DNA of 64,000 bases, from contig JACKMT010000006.1 of the NCBI GenBank assembly GCA_024235255.1, forward strand, positions 169,906 to 233,905. The letters are read 5' to 3'. This stretch comes from Chromatiaceae bacterium. GTDB lineage: Bacteria > Pseudomonadota > Gammaproteobacteria > Chromatiales > Chromatiaceae. A model generated the notes under the pieces. That model made no database searches and had not been told where the DNA came from. It saw nothing but the letters and a program-made list of their open reading frames with translations. This document shows, in pieces, positions 52,845-62,776 of this stretch (the stretch's first letter is position 1; each line of letters begins with the position of its first letter). The position numbers and the translations under genes were made by a program.

Positions 52845-55241
52845 ATGATCAGTATTTGGCCCGTCACGCGCCCGTTCTTGATTTTAGTTGCCTTGTCTCT
52901 TTTGGTCGCTTGCGGCGGCAGTAAGGAAGATCGCAAAACAAAGTATTTTCAAAGAGGCATGGAGCTGTATCAGCAGGGCAACTACGTCAAAGCACGCCTG
53001 GAATTCAAAAATGTGCTGCAGATCGATCCGAGCGATGTAGAGGGTTATTACATGTTCGGCCAGATTGAGGAACATGAGCAGGACTGGCGCAAAGCGTATG
53101 CACTGTTTACCCGTGCTCTCGAGCTTGATCCTACGCACGCGGGCGCGCTGGTCCATTTGGGGCGCTTGTATGCCTTGAGCGGCGCTCCCGAAAAGGCGCT
53201 GGAGTCAGCCGAAACGGTATTACAAAGCGACCCCGATAACATTGGCGCACTTGTACTGAAAGGGTTAGCCAACGCCAAGCTGGGTAAAAAGGATGTAGCG
53301 CTCAAAGAGGCCCAAAGTGCGGTCAGTGCCGATCCGGGCAACGCGGATGCCATATCGTTGCTGTCAGCACTTTATGCCGATAAGGGTGACATCGAAGGCG
53401 CCGTCGCACTGGCGCAAAAAGGCATTGAGAAGCAGCCGGAGTCGATTCCGCTCCATATTCTTCTGGCCAGGCTTTATGAGCAGACCGGTAACACCGAAGG
53501 TGTAATCAAGACATTGGAGCGAATGATCGAGTTGAAGCCGGAGGACTTGGCTGGCCGTGTACGTCTGGCGGCTTATCATATAGAAAAGGGAAAGACAACC
53601 GAAGGTGAAAAGGTACTCCGCGAAGCGGTTGCCGCAATACCGGAGAGTACTGACGCAAAACTGGCGCTTGTTCAGTACTTCGATAGATATGGTACGGAGG
53701 GTCAGAGCGAGCAAGAGTTAAAGGCGTTTGTTGCGGCTTCGCCCGATTCTTATGCGCTGCAACTTCACCTTGCTCAGCACTACATTAACAGTCGAAATTT
53801 CGATGCGGCGAAACAGACCTTTCAGCAAATCATAGATAAGGCGGGTGACCTGCCTGATGCTGAAACCGCCAAGACCAAGCTGGCGGGTGTCCTCGTGGCT
53901 GAGCGGAAAACCGATGCTGCAAACGCGTTGATTGAGGAGGTTCTAAAAGAGAACCCAAGGCAACAGGAAGCGCTGCTTATCCGGGCAGCACTTGCCCTGG
54001 ACAGCAAGGAACCCGACAGGGGCATAGTGGATCTGCGCACCTTGCTCAAGGATGATCCAGGGTACGTCAAAGCGCACCGCCTTAAGGCGAGAGCTCATTT
54101 ATTGAAGAACGAAATCTCCCTCGCGCGCCAGAGTCTGGAAAACGCTGTTCAGGCGAGCCCACAGGAAGCAGACGCAAACATTGAGCTCGTTCAGTTGCTG
54201 GTGAATACAGGCGAACTGGATGAGGCGGTAACCGTGCTTGAACGGATGCTGCGTTTTACGCCTGACAACCTTGCGGTAATTCAAACCATTGCCAAAATTC
54301 GCGCCAATCAGAAGCAATGGGAAGTTGTCATGGCGCTTTCGGAACAGATGCGCAAATCATATCCCGATAATCCGCTGGGTTATTACTATCAGGGACTGGC
54401 ACTGCAGGGCGAACACAGATTGGAAGATAGTGTAAAGGCGTTTGAGCAATCATTGCAGCGCAATCCGGATGCAACAGAACCGCTGCTTGACATGTCCCGC
54501 AGCTTGCTTCTGGCGGGGAGGGCAGATCAGGCGCTGGAGCGAGTCCGGCAGGTTGTGAGTCGCAATCCGAAGCATTTTCTGGCCAAGAATTTGGAGGGCG
54601 AGATCCTCTTGGGACAGCAGCAATATGCCGATGCGAGAAAGGCTTTCGAGGCTGCTCTGCAGATCAGCCCGAAATGGGAGCTGCCTTATAAGAACATTGC
54701 CAAGTCCTTTATAGTCCAAGGGGAAATGACAAAGGCCATCGATGTTATTCGCGACGGATACAAGGCGACTCAGGATCCCTTGCTCGGGCTGGAGTTGGCG
54801 ACACACCTCGACCAGAAGGGGGAGCGTGAGCTTGCTATCGGAATCTACCAAGTCTTGCTGGATCGATTTCCAAACATGACAGCAGCCGCCAATAACTACG
54901 CGATGTTGTTGATCAGGGGTGCGCCTAGCCAGGATGACTTGAGCAAGGCCGCCAGCCTGGTGCAACGCTTTGAGCTTTCAGATAACCCGGTATACCTGGA
55001 CACGCTTGGCTGGGTAAATTTCAAACAGGGTAAATCCGAACAAGCGATAGGTATCCTGAAGCGGGCCGTAGAAGGTCAAGGCAACAACCCGGAAATCAGA
55101 TATCATCTGGGCGCTGCCTATTACGAAGCGGGTCGCACCGAAGATGCAAAGAAGGAGTTGGAGATGTCACTGGCTTCTGGGGTCGAGTTCGAGGGGATCG
55201 AAAGAGCCAAACAGCTGTTGGCAGATATCCGCAAAGGTTGA
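52845..55241 (+). CDS. TPR-repeat lipoprotein, PEP-CTERM/exosortase-associated type
   Basis: The 798-residue protein has a lipoprotein signal peptide (LVALSLLVACGG, lipid-modified Cys near residue 23). About twenty tandem tetratricopeptide repeats follow from residue 32 to the C terminus (for example YFQRGMELYQQGNYVKARLE, AYALFTRALELDPTHAGALV, GQQQYADARKAFEAALQISP). It resembles the PrsT-like TPR lipoproteins that accompany exosortase A loci and are thought to scaffold exopolysaccharide or PEP-CTERM protein export at the outer membrane. The adjacent ATPase supports this. The best match to the named PrsT family was not tested. Confidence 0.82.
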   Translation: MISIWPVTRPFLILVALSLLVACGGSKEDRKTKYFQRGMELYQQGNYVKARLEFKNVLQIDPSDVEGYYMFGQIEEHEQDWRKAYALFTRALELDPTHAGALVHLGRLYALSGAPEKALESAETVLQSDPDNIGALVLKGLANAKLGKKDVALKEAQSAVSADPGNADAISLLSALYADKGDIEGAVALAQKGIEKQPESIPLHILLARLYEQTGNTEGVIKTLERMIELKPEDLAGRVRLAAYHIEKGKTTEGEKVLREAVAAIPESTDAKLALVQYFDRYGTEGQSEQELKAFVAASPDSYALQLHLAQHYINSRNFDAAKQTFQQIIDKAGDLPDAETAKTKLAGVLVAERKTDAANALIEEVLKENPRQQEALLIRAALALDSKEPDRGIVDLRTLLKDDPGYVKAHRLKARAHLLKNEISLARQSLENAVQASPQEADANIELVQLLVNTGELDEAVTVLERMLRFTPDNLAVIQTIAKIRANQKQWEVVMALSEQMRKSYPDNPLGYYYQGLALQGEHRLEDSVKAFEQSLQRNPDATEPLLDMSRSLLLAGRADQALERVRQVVSRNPKHFLAKNLEGEILLGQQQYADARKAFEAALQISPKWELPYKNIAKSFIVQGEMTKAIDVIRDGYKATQDPLLGLELATHLDQKGERELAIGIYQVLLDRFPNMTAAANNYAMLLIRGAPSQDDLSKAASLVQRFELSDNPVYLDTLGWVNFKQGKSEQAIGILKRAVEGQGNNPEIRYHLGAAYYEAGRTEDAKKELEMSLASGVEFEGIERAKQLLADIRKG

Positions 55242-55439
55242 TCGAAGACCCATATGTTTTAACGGTTGTTCAGAGAGCGCTTGATCGCCAGCTGGTTTGT
55301 GACTATCCTGCTGATTGTAAAGTTAAAATTTAATTGTAAAGGAAATTCGGGAAATTGCCGCTAATTCAATTGCGATCCATTGATTCGTAATCTGGCAATT
55401 GCCGATAACAGCAACAACTACTTAAGGTAACTGGCAAGG

Positions 55440-56372
55440 ATGTACGAGGCGTTTTACGGCTTTACAGAAAAACCCTTCACTTTACTCCCTGATCCGGCAT
55501 TTTTATATTTGGGGGATAAACACAGCACTGCCTATTCGATGCTCGAATATGGACTGGTGAATCAAGCGGGTTTTACGGTGATAACCGGCGAGGTCGGAAG
55601 CGGTAAAACGACCCTGATAAGGCATCTGCTGGATGAGATGCATGACGATGTTACCGTTGGACTGGTAAGCAACACTCACCGTGAAATGGGTGAGTTGCTG
55701 CAGTGGGTGTTGTTGGCGTTCGGGCAGGAGTACCGGGAGGCGAATCGCGTGGCCCTGTTCGACCAGTTCACACATTTTCTGATCGATCAGTATGCACAGA
55801 ATCGCCGGACTGTGTTGATTATAGATGAAGCCCAGAATCTGAATCCCCAGGTTTTAGAAGAGTTGCGGATGCTGTCCAATGTCAATGCCGACAAGGATCA
55901 AGTCCTGCAGTTGATACTGGTTGGTCAGCCACAACTGTTGGGCCTCCTTAAGCGTCCGGAACTGCTGCAATTTCGTCAGAGAGTGTCGGTTGACTATCAC
56001 CTTCCCGCGCTGGATGAGTCCGAGGTCCACAGCTATATTCTGCACCGCACCAGGCACGCGGGGCGGGATAGGTCTGTTTTTTCCAAAGAAGCCGTACAAT
56101 TGATCTACCGTGCCAGCAAAGGCATACCGCGAATCATCAACGTGATTTGTGATACGGCGCTGGTCTATGGCTTTGCCGACAATAAACGCCGTATCGGTCC
56201 GGAGCTGGTGATGAGTGTGTTAAAAGACAAGAGCAAATCCGGTTTTATCACTTACGACGATACCGAGGATCAGTCATGCGCGGTACGCGAGCCAGAGCAG
56301 GAGCGCAAGAAAGTGGCCGAGTTCAACAAGGATATGGCAAAGCAACTTTTTTCGAAGTTGAGCAACTCATAA
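55440..56372 (+). CDS. ExeA-like/XrtA-associated AAA ATPase
   Basis: The 310-residue protein begins MYEAFYGFTEKPFTLLPDP, the hallmark of the ExeA and exosortase-associated ATPase family. Walker A is GEVGSGKT (50-57) and Walker B is TVLIIDEAQNL (about 119-129). Sensor-region features are LILVGQPQLLGLL and the helical RASKGIPRIINVICDTAL. It has no transmembrane helix and a short charged C-terminal tail. Such ATPases are regular members of PEP-CTERM/exosortase loci and probably energise surface glycan or protein export. It follows the TPR lipoprotein gene by about 200 bp in the same direction. Confidence 0.85.
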   Translation: MYEAFYGFTEKPFTLLPDPAFLYLGDKHSTAYSMLEYGLVNQAGFTVITGEVGSGKTTLIRHLLDEMHDDVTVGLVSNTHREMGELLQWVLLAFGQEYREANRVALFDQFTHFLIDQYAQNRRTVLIIDEAQNLNPQVLEELRMLSNVNADKDQVLQLILVGQPQLLGLLKRPELLQFRQRVSVDYHLPALDESEVHSYILHRTRHAGRDRSVFSKEAVQLIYRASKGIPRIINVICDTALVYGFADNKRRIGPELVMSVLKDKSKSGFITYDDTEDQSCAVREPEQERKKVAEFNKDMAKQLFSKLSNS

Positions 56373-56582
56373 TCGCCGCTTTTGCACTCTGCTTCCGTGA
56401 CACGGCTGTTCAAGAAAGAACTGCCTGGTTTCAGATCCGATTTTAACTGACTCTTAAACTCTGTCCCGCACCCTGTTAATACAGGGATTCGATTTCGTAT
56501 GATTCGTTGTTGAACGGCTCGTGCATGTCCGCTTGTTCAGAGAATTTGCGTTTTAAGGTTTTTCCGAGTACAGGATGACAGC

Positions 56583-57158
56583 TTAGCCCAGGGGCGTGAT
56601 CAGAATCAGCATTCCCATCAGTGGGTGATCGATATAGTGAACTTCTCCGCTGCGCATGCGCCGCTGTTCGGTAAAACGAAAAGTCTGAAATCCTCCAGGA
56701 AGCCGGGCAGCACCCGCAGGCGCACCACGCATCAGAAGATCCAGATCGACGTGAAGGTAGCGGCTGACGCTGACTTTAACCATCCCTTCAATCAGCGGTG
56801 TCCCGGGTGCAATTTCCCGGTCTGATTTGAGATAGAACGGAGTTGCTGCATTACGGCTGTAAGCCGGCTGCTGCCATGCCGTGTGAATCACTGGGGTCAA
56901 TCCTGCAGCCTGCTTCAGTGCCTGTTCGATACCCGACAGCCGCAAGCTCCCCCCCGGCACAAGGGCATAGTTGCCCGAACGCGAACTGTCCCAATCCAGA
57001 TCCCCGGATGCTTGCGACCAGACCTCTCCGCTCGCAGCGGGTGTCGTGTTCCTGGTAAAAAGTACCAGTTCGATCGTATACCATGTCGCACCTATGCTGA
57101 CCTGGGGGACGAGCAGGAGACCGAGCAGAAGGGCAGCGAGCCGAGTGTTGATTTTCAT
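56583..57158 (-). CDS. CsiV-family peptidoglycan-binding protein
   Basis: The 191-residue protein has a signal peptide (hydrophobic 8-23) and a mature domain beginning with WYTIELVLFTRN. It includes TPVIHTAWQQPAYS, a strand-rich VSRYLHVDLDLLMRG and FTEQRRMRSGEVHYIDHPLMGMLILITP. These are the features of the CsiV family, named for a Marinobacterium-type peptidoglycan-binding protein and commonly encoded next to mfd. It starts 9 bp after the mfd stop, in the same operon. Its cellular role is unclear. Confidence 0.83.
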   Translation of the reverse strand: MKINTRLAALLLGLLLVPQVSIGATWYTIELVLFTRNTTPAASGEVWSQASGDLDWDSSRSGNYALVPGGSLRLSGIEQALKQAAGLTPVIHTAWQQPAYSRNAATPFYLKSDREIAPGTPLIEGMVKVSVSRYLHVDLDLLMRGAPAGAARLPGGFQTFRFTEQRRMRSGEVHYIDHPLMGMLILITPLG

Positions 57159-57167
57159 AACGTAATC

Positions 57168-60100
57168 CTAATCTCTGCCGCCTATCTCGTCCAGCAGGGC
57201 AGCCACCTGTTCGATACGGTTCCAGGGGTTGGGCATGGATCTGAAAAAACGGATCTTGTCGCCACCTTCCAACTTAAACTCCTGCGGCCGGGTCTGTATC
57301 AGTTTGATTATCCTTGCGGGGTCGATGTTGGGTGTTCCACGGAAGAGAATTCGGCCGGAGTCGGCACCTGCCTCCAACTTTTTTATTCCCATTGGGTTGG
57401 CTTTCAGCTTCATTCCGGTGATGGAGAAAAGCGCTTTTGCCGGATCCGGAAGTAAACCGAACCGGTCGATCATCTCAACCTGCAGCTCCTTTAGTTCCGC
57501 GTCATCTGCCGCGCTGGCGATCCGTTTGTACATCACCAGCCGGGTATGTACATCGGGCAGATAATCTGCCGGAATAAGCGCCGGTATCTGCAGATCGATC
57601 TCCGCACCATGATCCAGCGGTCGGTCCAGATCGGGATGTTCTCCTGCCTTGAGCGCTTTGACCGCCCGCTCGAGAAGTTCCGAGTAGAGCGAGAAGCCTA
57701 CCTCATGAATCTGCCCGCTCTGTTCATCGCCCAGCAACTCTCCTGCGCCTCTGATCTCAAGATCATGGGTCGCCAGCGTAAAACCGGCACCGAGATCTTC
57801 CAGCGATTCTATCGCCTCGAGACGCTTTTTGGCATCTGCCGTGATTGCCTTCGGGGGAGGGGTGATCAGGTAGGCGTAAGCACGATGATGGGAGCGCCCG
57901 ACCCTGCCGCGCAGTTGGTGCAGTTGTGCCAGGCCGAGTTTGTCGGCCCGGTTGACCAGAATGGTGTTGGCGCTGGGGATATCAATGCCGCTCTCGATAA
58001 TCGTGGTGCAGACCAGAATATTGAAACGCTGATGGTAGAAGTCCCGCATGATCGTCTCCAGTTCCCGTTCCCGCATCTGTCCGTGCGCAGTCTGGATTTT
58101 GGCGTTCGGCAACAACTTCTTCAACTTGGCCGCGATGGTATCTATAGTCGCGACCTCGTTGTGCAGAAAATAGACCTGACCACCGCGTTTGATCTCGCGT
58201 TGGCAGGCTTCGACCACGAGACTGTCGTTCCACTGGTTGACAAAGGTCTTGATCGGGTGACGTTCCGCCGGCGGTGTGGCGATGATCGAGAGATCGCGCA
58301 TTCCCGCCATAGCCATATTCAGCGTACGCGGAATCGGTGTTGCGGTGAGTGTCAGCAGATCCACCTCTGCCCGCAGCGCCTTGAGCTGCTCCTTGTGCCG
58401 CACACCGAAGCGGTGTTCTTCATCAATAATGACCAGCCCCAGGTTCTTGTAAACAATGGAACCCTGCAGCAGTTTGTGGGTACCGATCACAATATCGACC
58501 GTGCCGTCCGCTAGGCCGGCAACCACCGTTTTTTGCTCTCCGGCTTCATTGAAGCGGGAGATGCTGGCGATCTTTACCGGCCAATCTGCAAAGCGATCGG
58601 AAAAGTTTTCATGATGCTGCTGCGCCAACAGGGTGGTGGGCACCAGTACTGCAACCTGGCGGCCGCCTTGCACCGCGGTGAAGGCGGCACGCATGGCAAC
58701 TTCGGTTTTGCCGAATCCCACATCGCCGCAGACCACCCGGTCCATCGGAGTGGAACCGGTCATATCCGCCAATACCTGTTCGATCGCCTGCTGTTGGTCC
58801 GGCGTCTCTTCAAAATCGAACGAAGCGGCAAAAGCGTTGTACTCCTCTCCCGGATCGGGAAAGGCGAACCCCTGATTGGCTGCGCGCCGTGCGTGAATTG
58901 CCAGCAGCTCAGCGGCTACATCCCTGGCCTTTTCCGCAGCTTTGCGTTTGATTTTCTCCCACTGATCTCCACCAAGACGGTGCAGCGGCGCGTTCTCGGA
59001 TGAGACGCCGGTGTAGCGGCTGATCACATGCAGCGAGGAGACCGGTACATAGAGCTTGTCGCCCCTGGCATACTCCAGGGTTAGGAATTCGGTCTGCATG
59101 CCGGCGACATCGAGCGTCTGCAAACCCTGGTAGCGCCCGACGCCATGCGCTTCGTGCACCACCGGCGCGCCGATATGCAGCTCTGTCAGATTTCTGACAA
59201 CCAGCTCGGCATCCCGCTGCTTGGCTCGCCGTCTGCGCTCCTGTCTGACCCGCTCGCCCAGCAGCTGGGTTTCGGTGATAACGACGATTTCCGGCTGTTC
59301 CAGCCAGAGTCCCTTTTCGATCTGCGAGGTGGTGAGCGCCAGCGTCTCTGCGCCGTGCAAGAATTCCGGCCAGCCCGCAATCACCCTGGGGTGAATACCG
59401 AAGGCACCCAGGGTTTCCAGCAGCAACTCACGGCGACCGGCGCTTTCGGCCACGAAAAGCACACGGGCGGCGCTGTCGGCAAGAAAGGATTTGAGTGCTC
59501 CGGCCGGCTGCATGGCGCGTGTCTGGATGCTGACCGGCGGCAATGTGCGACTCGGGAAATTGAAAAAGCCTGAAAATCCTTTGCCACGCTGCTCGATCTC
59601 GGACCATTGAATCCGGATGGAACGGCCCAGTTTCATGACTGCCGCCAGTTCGGCGTCATTTAAATAGAGAGCCTCCGGCGGTAACAGCGGCCTTTGTATG
59701 TCGTGCCGCCGCTGCTCGTACCGCTGCGCCACCTGTGCAAGAAAAGCGCCGGCTGCATCGCGTGTGGTGTCGAAGCCGATTGTCAGATAACGTGTGGGAA
59801 GGTAATCGAACAGCGTGACGGTGTTTTCGTAAAACAGCGGAAGATAGTACTCGAGCCCACCCACGGCGTTTCCCGCTGACACCTCTGGATAGATGAGCGT
59901 GCGCTGCGGATCGCCTTCAAACTGATTTCGGAAAGCGCGCCGGAACTGGGTGATACCCGCGTCATCGAGCGGGAACTCTCTTGCCGGCAGCATATCGATG
60001 CGGTCGGTCCGGTCCAGCGTCCGCTGGGTTTCCGGATCGAAGGTGCGGATACTGTCGATCTCGTCGTCGAGCAGATCGATTCTGTACGGCAGTTCGCTGC

Positions 60101-60659
60101 CCATCGGATAGAGATCGAGCAGCGAACCGCGCACCGCAAATTCGCCATGGGCGAAAACTTGGGAAACGCATTGATAACCCGCCGCTTCCAGTTGCCTGCG
60201 TATATGCGTGAGCGAAAGGGTGTCACCACGCTGCAGGACGAAAGCGTGGGCATCAAGATAGGATTTTGGCAGCAGTCGCTGCAGCAGGGTGCTCACCGGC
60301 ACGACAAGCACCCCGTTGTCGACGGAGCTGAGCCGATGCAGTGTCAGTAGCCGCTGGGAGACCAGTTCCGGCAGCGGTGAAAAGACGTCGTACGGCAGCG
60401 TCTCCCAGTCGGGCAGTGAAAGCACCGGGATATCGCTTCCACTCAGAAAAAAGCCGAGATCGTGCAGCAGACTGTTCGCGTCCGATACGTCGTCGACAAT
60501 CACCAGCAGCAGCCCGTCGAACTGTTTCGCCGCAGAGGCAATCGCCAGTGCGCTGCAACTGCCGTAGAGGCGTCCCCACTGCAACCTTTCGGTGCCGCCT
60601 GCGGGCAGGGGCGGAAAGCGGGGATCGGCGAGTGCGCTGGAAATCGAAGGGTTAGGCAT
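57168..60659 (-). CDS. mfd: Transcription-repair coupling factor Mfd
   Basis: Mfd removes RNA polymerase stalled at DNA damage and recruits UvrA. The 1163-residue protein has the UvrB-like N-terminal module (about 20-340) and the RNA polymerase-interaction domain around HEAHGVGRYQGLQTLDV (about 490). The helicase has Walker A GDVGFGKTEVA, DEEHRFG and TATPIPRTLNMAM, then the TRG motif region IESGIDIPSANTILV and QLRGRVGRS. The C-terminal TRCF domain ends near GRD. A large antisense open frame across it is a shadow. Confidence 0.98.
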   Translation of the reverse strand: MPNPSISSALADPRFPPLPAGGTERLQWGRLYGSCSALAIASAAKQFDGLLLVIVDDVSDANSLLHDLGFFLSGSDIPVLSLPDWETLPYDVFSPLPELVSQRLLTLHRLSSVDNGVLVVPVSTLLQRLLPKSYLDAHAFVLQRGDTLSLTHIRRQLEAAGYQCVSQVFAHGEFAVRGSLLDLYPMGSELPYRIDLLDDEIDSIRTFDPETQRTLDRTDRIDMLPAREFPLDDAGITQFRRAFRNQFEGDPQRTLIYPEVSAGNAVGGLEYYLPLFYENTVTLFDYLPTRYLTIGFDTTRDAAGAFLAQVAQRYEQRRHDIQRPLLPPEALYLNDAELAAVMKLGRSIRIQWSEIEQRGKGFSGFFNFPSRTLPPVSIQTRAMQPAGALKSFLADSAARVLFVAESAGRRELLLETLGAFGIHPRVIAGWPEFLHGAETLALTTSQIEKGLWLEQPEIVVITETQLLGERVRQERRRRAKQRDAELVVRNLTELHIGAPVVHEAHGVGRYQGLQTLDVAGMQTEFLTLEYARGDKLYVPVSSLHVISRYTGVSSENAPLHRLGGDQWEKIKRKAAEKARDVAAELLAIHARRAANQGFAFPDPGEEYNAFAASFDFEETPDQQQAIEQVLADMTGSTPMDRVVCGDVGFGKTEVAMRAAFTAVQGGRQVAVLVPTTLLAQQHHENFSDRFADWPVKIASISRFNEAGEQKTVVAGLADGTVDIVIGTHKLLQGSIVYKNLGLVIIDEEHRFGVRHKEQLKALRAEVDLLTLTATPIPRTLNMAMAGMRDLSIIATPPAERHPIKTFVNQWNDSLVVEACQREIKRGGQVYFLHNEVATIDTIAAKLKKLLPNAKIQTAHGQMRERELETIMRDFYHQRFNILVCTTIIESGIDIPSANTILVNRADKLGLAQLHQLRGRVGRSHHRAYAYLITPPPKAITADAKKRLEAIESLEDLGAGFTLATHDLEIRGAGELLGDEQSGQIHEVGFSLYSELLERAVKALKAGEHPDLDRPLDHGAEIDLQIPALIPADYLPDVHTRLVMYKRIASAADDAELKELQVEMIDRFGLLPDPAKALFSITGMKLKANPMGIKKLEAGADSGRILFRGTPNIDPARIIKLIQTRPQEFKLEGGDKIRFFRSMPNPWNRIEQVAALLDEIGGRD

Positions 60660-60805
60660 CAGGGAGAGGTTACAAAGGTAAACGAAAACAGTAATTTTCT
60701 CATAATCGGGAGCTGACCGGAAACCGGCTGCTCCGCTTGATATACGGACGTGGCCGGAGATACTGTTGTTTTCAGGTCCGGCAACTTCCAGAGGAGATCA
60801 TCCGG

Positions 60806-62758
60806 ATGGCGGTTCAAAGCCAGGAGATGCCTGTGACAAAGCGAAGAAAATCCCTGCTGCTGCGGCTGGGCATGGCGATGGCAGGCATCACCACACTTGC
60901 GTTAATCGGTATGTTGAGCTCGGTCCTGATTGCGCGCACGCTGGATGGGTTTGCCGCGGCGATCAATCAGGCGGGAACGCTGCGGATGCAGTCCTATCGC
61001 ATCGCCAGCAGCCTGATTCACGCTGAGCGCGAATCGGAGCAGCGCGCCAGGATAACGACAGAGCAGCTGGTGGAGGAGTACAATCAGCGCCTGCTCAGTC
61101 CCCGGATTCACAATGTTCTCGACAAGGGCGCAAGCGACCGGGTTACACAAGCCTATCTGGCGGTGGAGCAGCACTGGCAGTCACAGATGGAGCCGCCGTT
61201 GCAGGCTTATATTGCAGCGCAAAAGCAACCTTTCGATAAACCGGATACCGAGCAACAGAGGGCGTTCTATCTCGCACATGTGGATAGGTTCGTCGAAGAT
61301 ATACACTATTTCGTTAAAATGTTGGAACTGGATGCTGAGGAGAAGACGCAACAGCTTCATCTGATTCAGTTGATCTCTCTGGTGCTGACACTGATCGTGG
61401 TATTTGTCAGCCTGTACCTGACGCAAAAGGATGTACTGCTTCCCCTGCGGGATCTGCTGAGCTGCGCCAATGCAGCCAGGAACAGGGATTTCTCCGTGCG
61501 CAGCAGGTATCTGAATGACGATGAACTGGGCCAGCTGGGGTCGGCTTTCAATCTCATGGCGGAGGATCTCTCCAGGGTCTATCAGGATCTGGAAAGTCGA
61601 GTCAAGGAGAAGACCGCAAATCTCGAACGCAGCAACCAGTCGCTGGAACTGCTATACGCCACCTCGCGACGGCTGAGCGAGTCCCCTCCGACGACAGCGG
61701 TTCTCACCGAGCTTATTCGCGATATAGAACGCCTTACCGGGTGTGCCGGGGGAAGTATCTGTATCGGCCGGCCGGGTGACAAGCAGGCTTATCGTCTGGC
61801 AACGACACAGTCAGCATTGCAGGTTCATAGCGACTGTCAACTGCCGGATTGTGGCGACTGTTTCGGCAACGGCGAAACCCATCTGTTCGAGGCTGCATCC
61901 GGCAGTGACGGCATGAGCCGCTATCTTTCGTTGCCGATCCGCGATCAAGAGCAGCAGTACGGTGCGCTGGTATTAGCGTTGTCAGGGCCTGCAGGTGAGG
62001 GGTTGGATGAGTGGCAGCAGCGGTTGCTGGAAGCCGTAGCCAGTCATATTGCCATCTCGATCAACATGGCCAGGCAGGCGTCACAAAGCCGTATGCTGTC
62101 GCTGCAGGAGGAGCGCAGTGTGATCGCCAGAGAGCTGCACGATTCGCTCGCGCAGTCGCTCTCCTATTTAAAAATACAGGTGAGCCGGCTCGAGAAGGAG
62201 ATCAAAGAGGGGAGCGGTCAGTCGGCGGCGCTGCAGGTTTCCGGCATGCTGCGTAAAGGTCTGAACGGTGCCTACCGGCAACTCAGGGAGCTGTTGACAA
62301 CATTCAGACTGCGCATCAACCCGGAGGGGCTCTCCGCAGCACTGGAAGACACGGTGAACGAATACCGGGAGAGGAGCAGTATTGAGATTACACTTGACGA
62401 CCGGATTGCGAACTGTCAGTTCAATCCCAATGCGGAAATTCACGTTATTCAAATTGTCAGGGAAGCGCTTTCGAATGTGCTGCGCCATGCCAGCGCGACC
62501 AAGGCAAGCGTCGATGTGGAGTGCGCTGCAAGCGGCCTGGTTAAGGTGATGATTGACGATGACGGCATCGGCTTAGGCGAGGAGGTCGAGATGCTGAGTC
62601 ATTACGGCCTTCCGATCATGCAGGAGCGTGCCGAGTGGTTAGGCGGCAAATTATCGATCGGTGTATCGCCAAGCGGCGGCACCAGGGTTACACTCACTTT
62701 CTCAGTCTCGGACACTGACGGGTCTCCGTCGCACAACCACCTGGTTCGGGGCATGTGA
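60806..62758 (+). CDS. narX: Nitrate/nitrite sensor histidine kinase NarX
   Basis: The sensor of about 650 residues has a transmembrane helix near 22-43. The periplasmic P-box INQAGTLRMQSYRIASSL (53-70) is the nitrate-binding signature of NarX and NarQ. A second helix lies near 190-215 and a HAMP domain follows. The central region contains the Cys cluster CQLPDCGDCFG, and the HisKA_3 module contains ARELHDSLAQSLSYLKIQ with the phospho-His. The HATPase has REALSNVLRHASA and DDDGIGLG. GAGGAG lies 9-10 nt before the ATG at 60806. It is followed by narL and then a napF gene, so nitrate is the likely signal. Confidence 0.93.
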   Translation: MAVQSQEMPVTKRRKSLLLRLGMAMAGITTLALIGMLSSVLIARTLDGFAAAINQAGTLRMQSYRIASSLIHAERESEQRARITTEQLVEEYNQRLLSPRIHNVLDKGASDRVTQAYLAVEQHWQSQMEPPLQAYIAAQKQPFDKPDTEQQRAFYLAHVDRFVEDIHYFVKMLELDAEEKTQQLHLIQLISLVLTLIVVFVSLYLTQKDVLLPLRDLLSCANAARNRDFSVRSRYLNDDELGQLGSAFNLMAEDLSRVYQDLESRVKEKTANLERSNQSLELLYATSRRLSESPPTTAVLTELIRDIERLTGCAGGSICIGRPGDKQAYRLATTQSALQVHSDCQLPDCGDCFGNGETHLFEAASGSDGMSRYLSLPIRDQEQQYGALVLALSGPAGEGLDEWQQRLLEAVASHIAISINMARQASQSRMLSLQEERSVIARELHDSLAQSLSYLKIQVSRLEKEIKEGSGQSAALQVSGMLRKGLNGAYRQLRELLTTFRLRINPEGLSAALEDTVNEYRERSSIEITLDDRIANCQFNPNAEIHVIQIVREALSNVLRHASATKASVDVECAASGLVKVMIDDDGIGLGEEVEMLSHYGLPIMQERAEWLGGKLSIGVSPSGGTRVTLTFSVSDTDGSPSHNHLVRGM

Positions 62759-62776
62759 GTGAGCGCCTGTGACGCC

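Noticed and set aside
57546..58514. 322-residue plus-strand frame inside mfd
   Set aside because: It is antisense to a well-supported helicase, with no ribosome site or family match.
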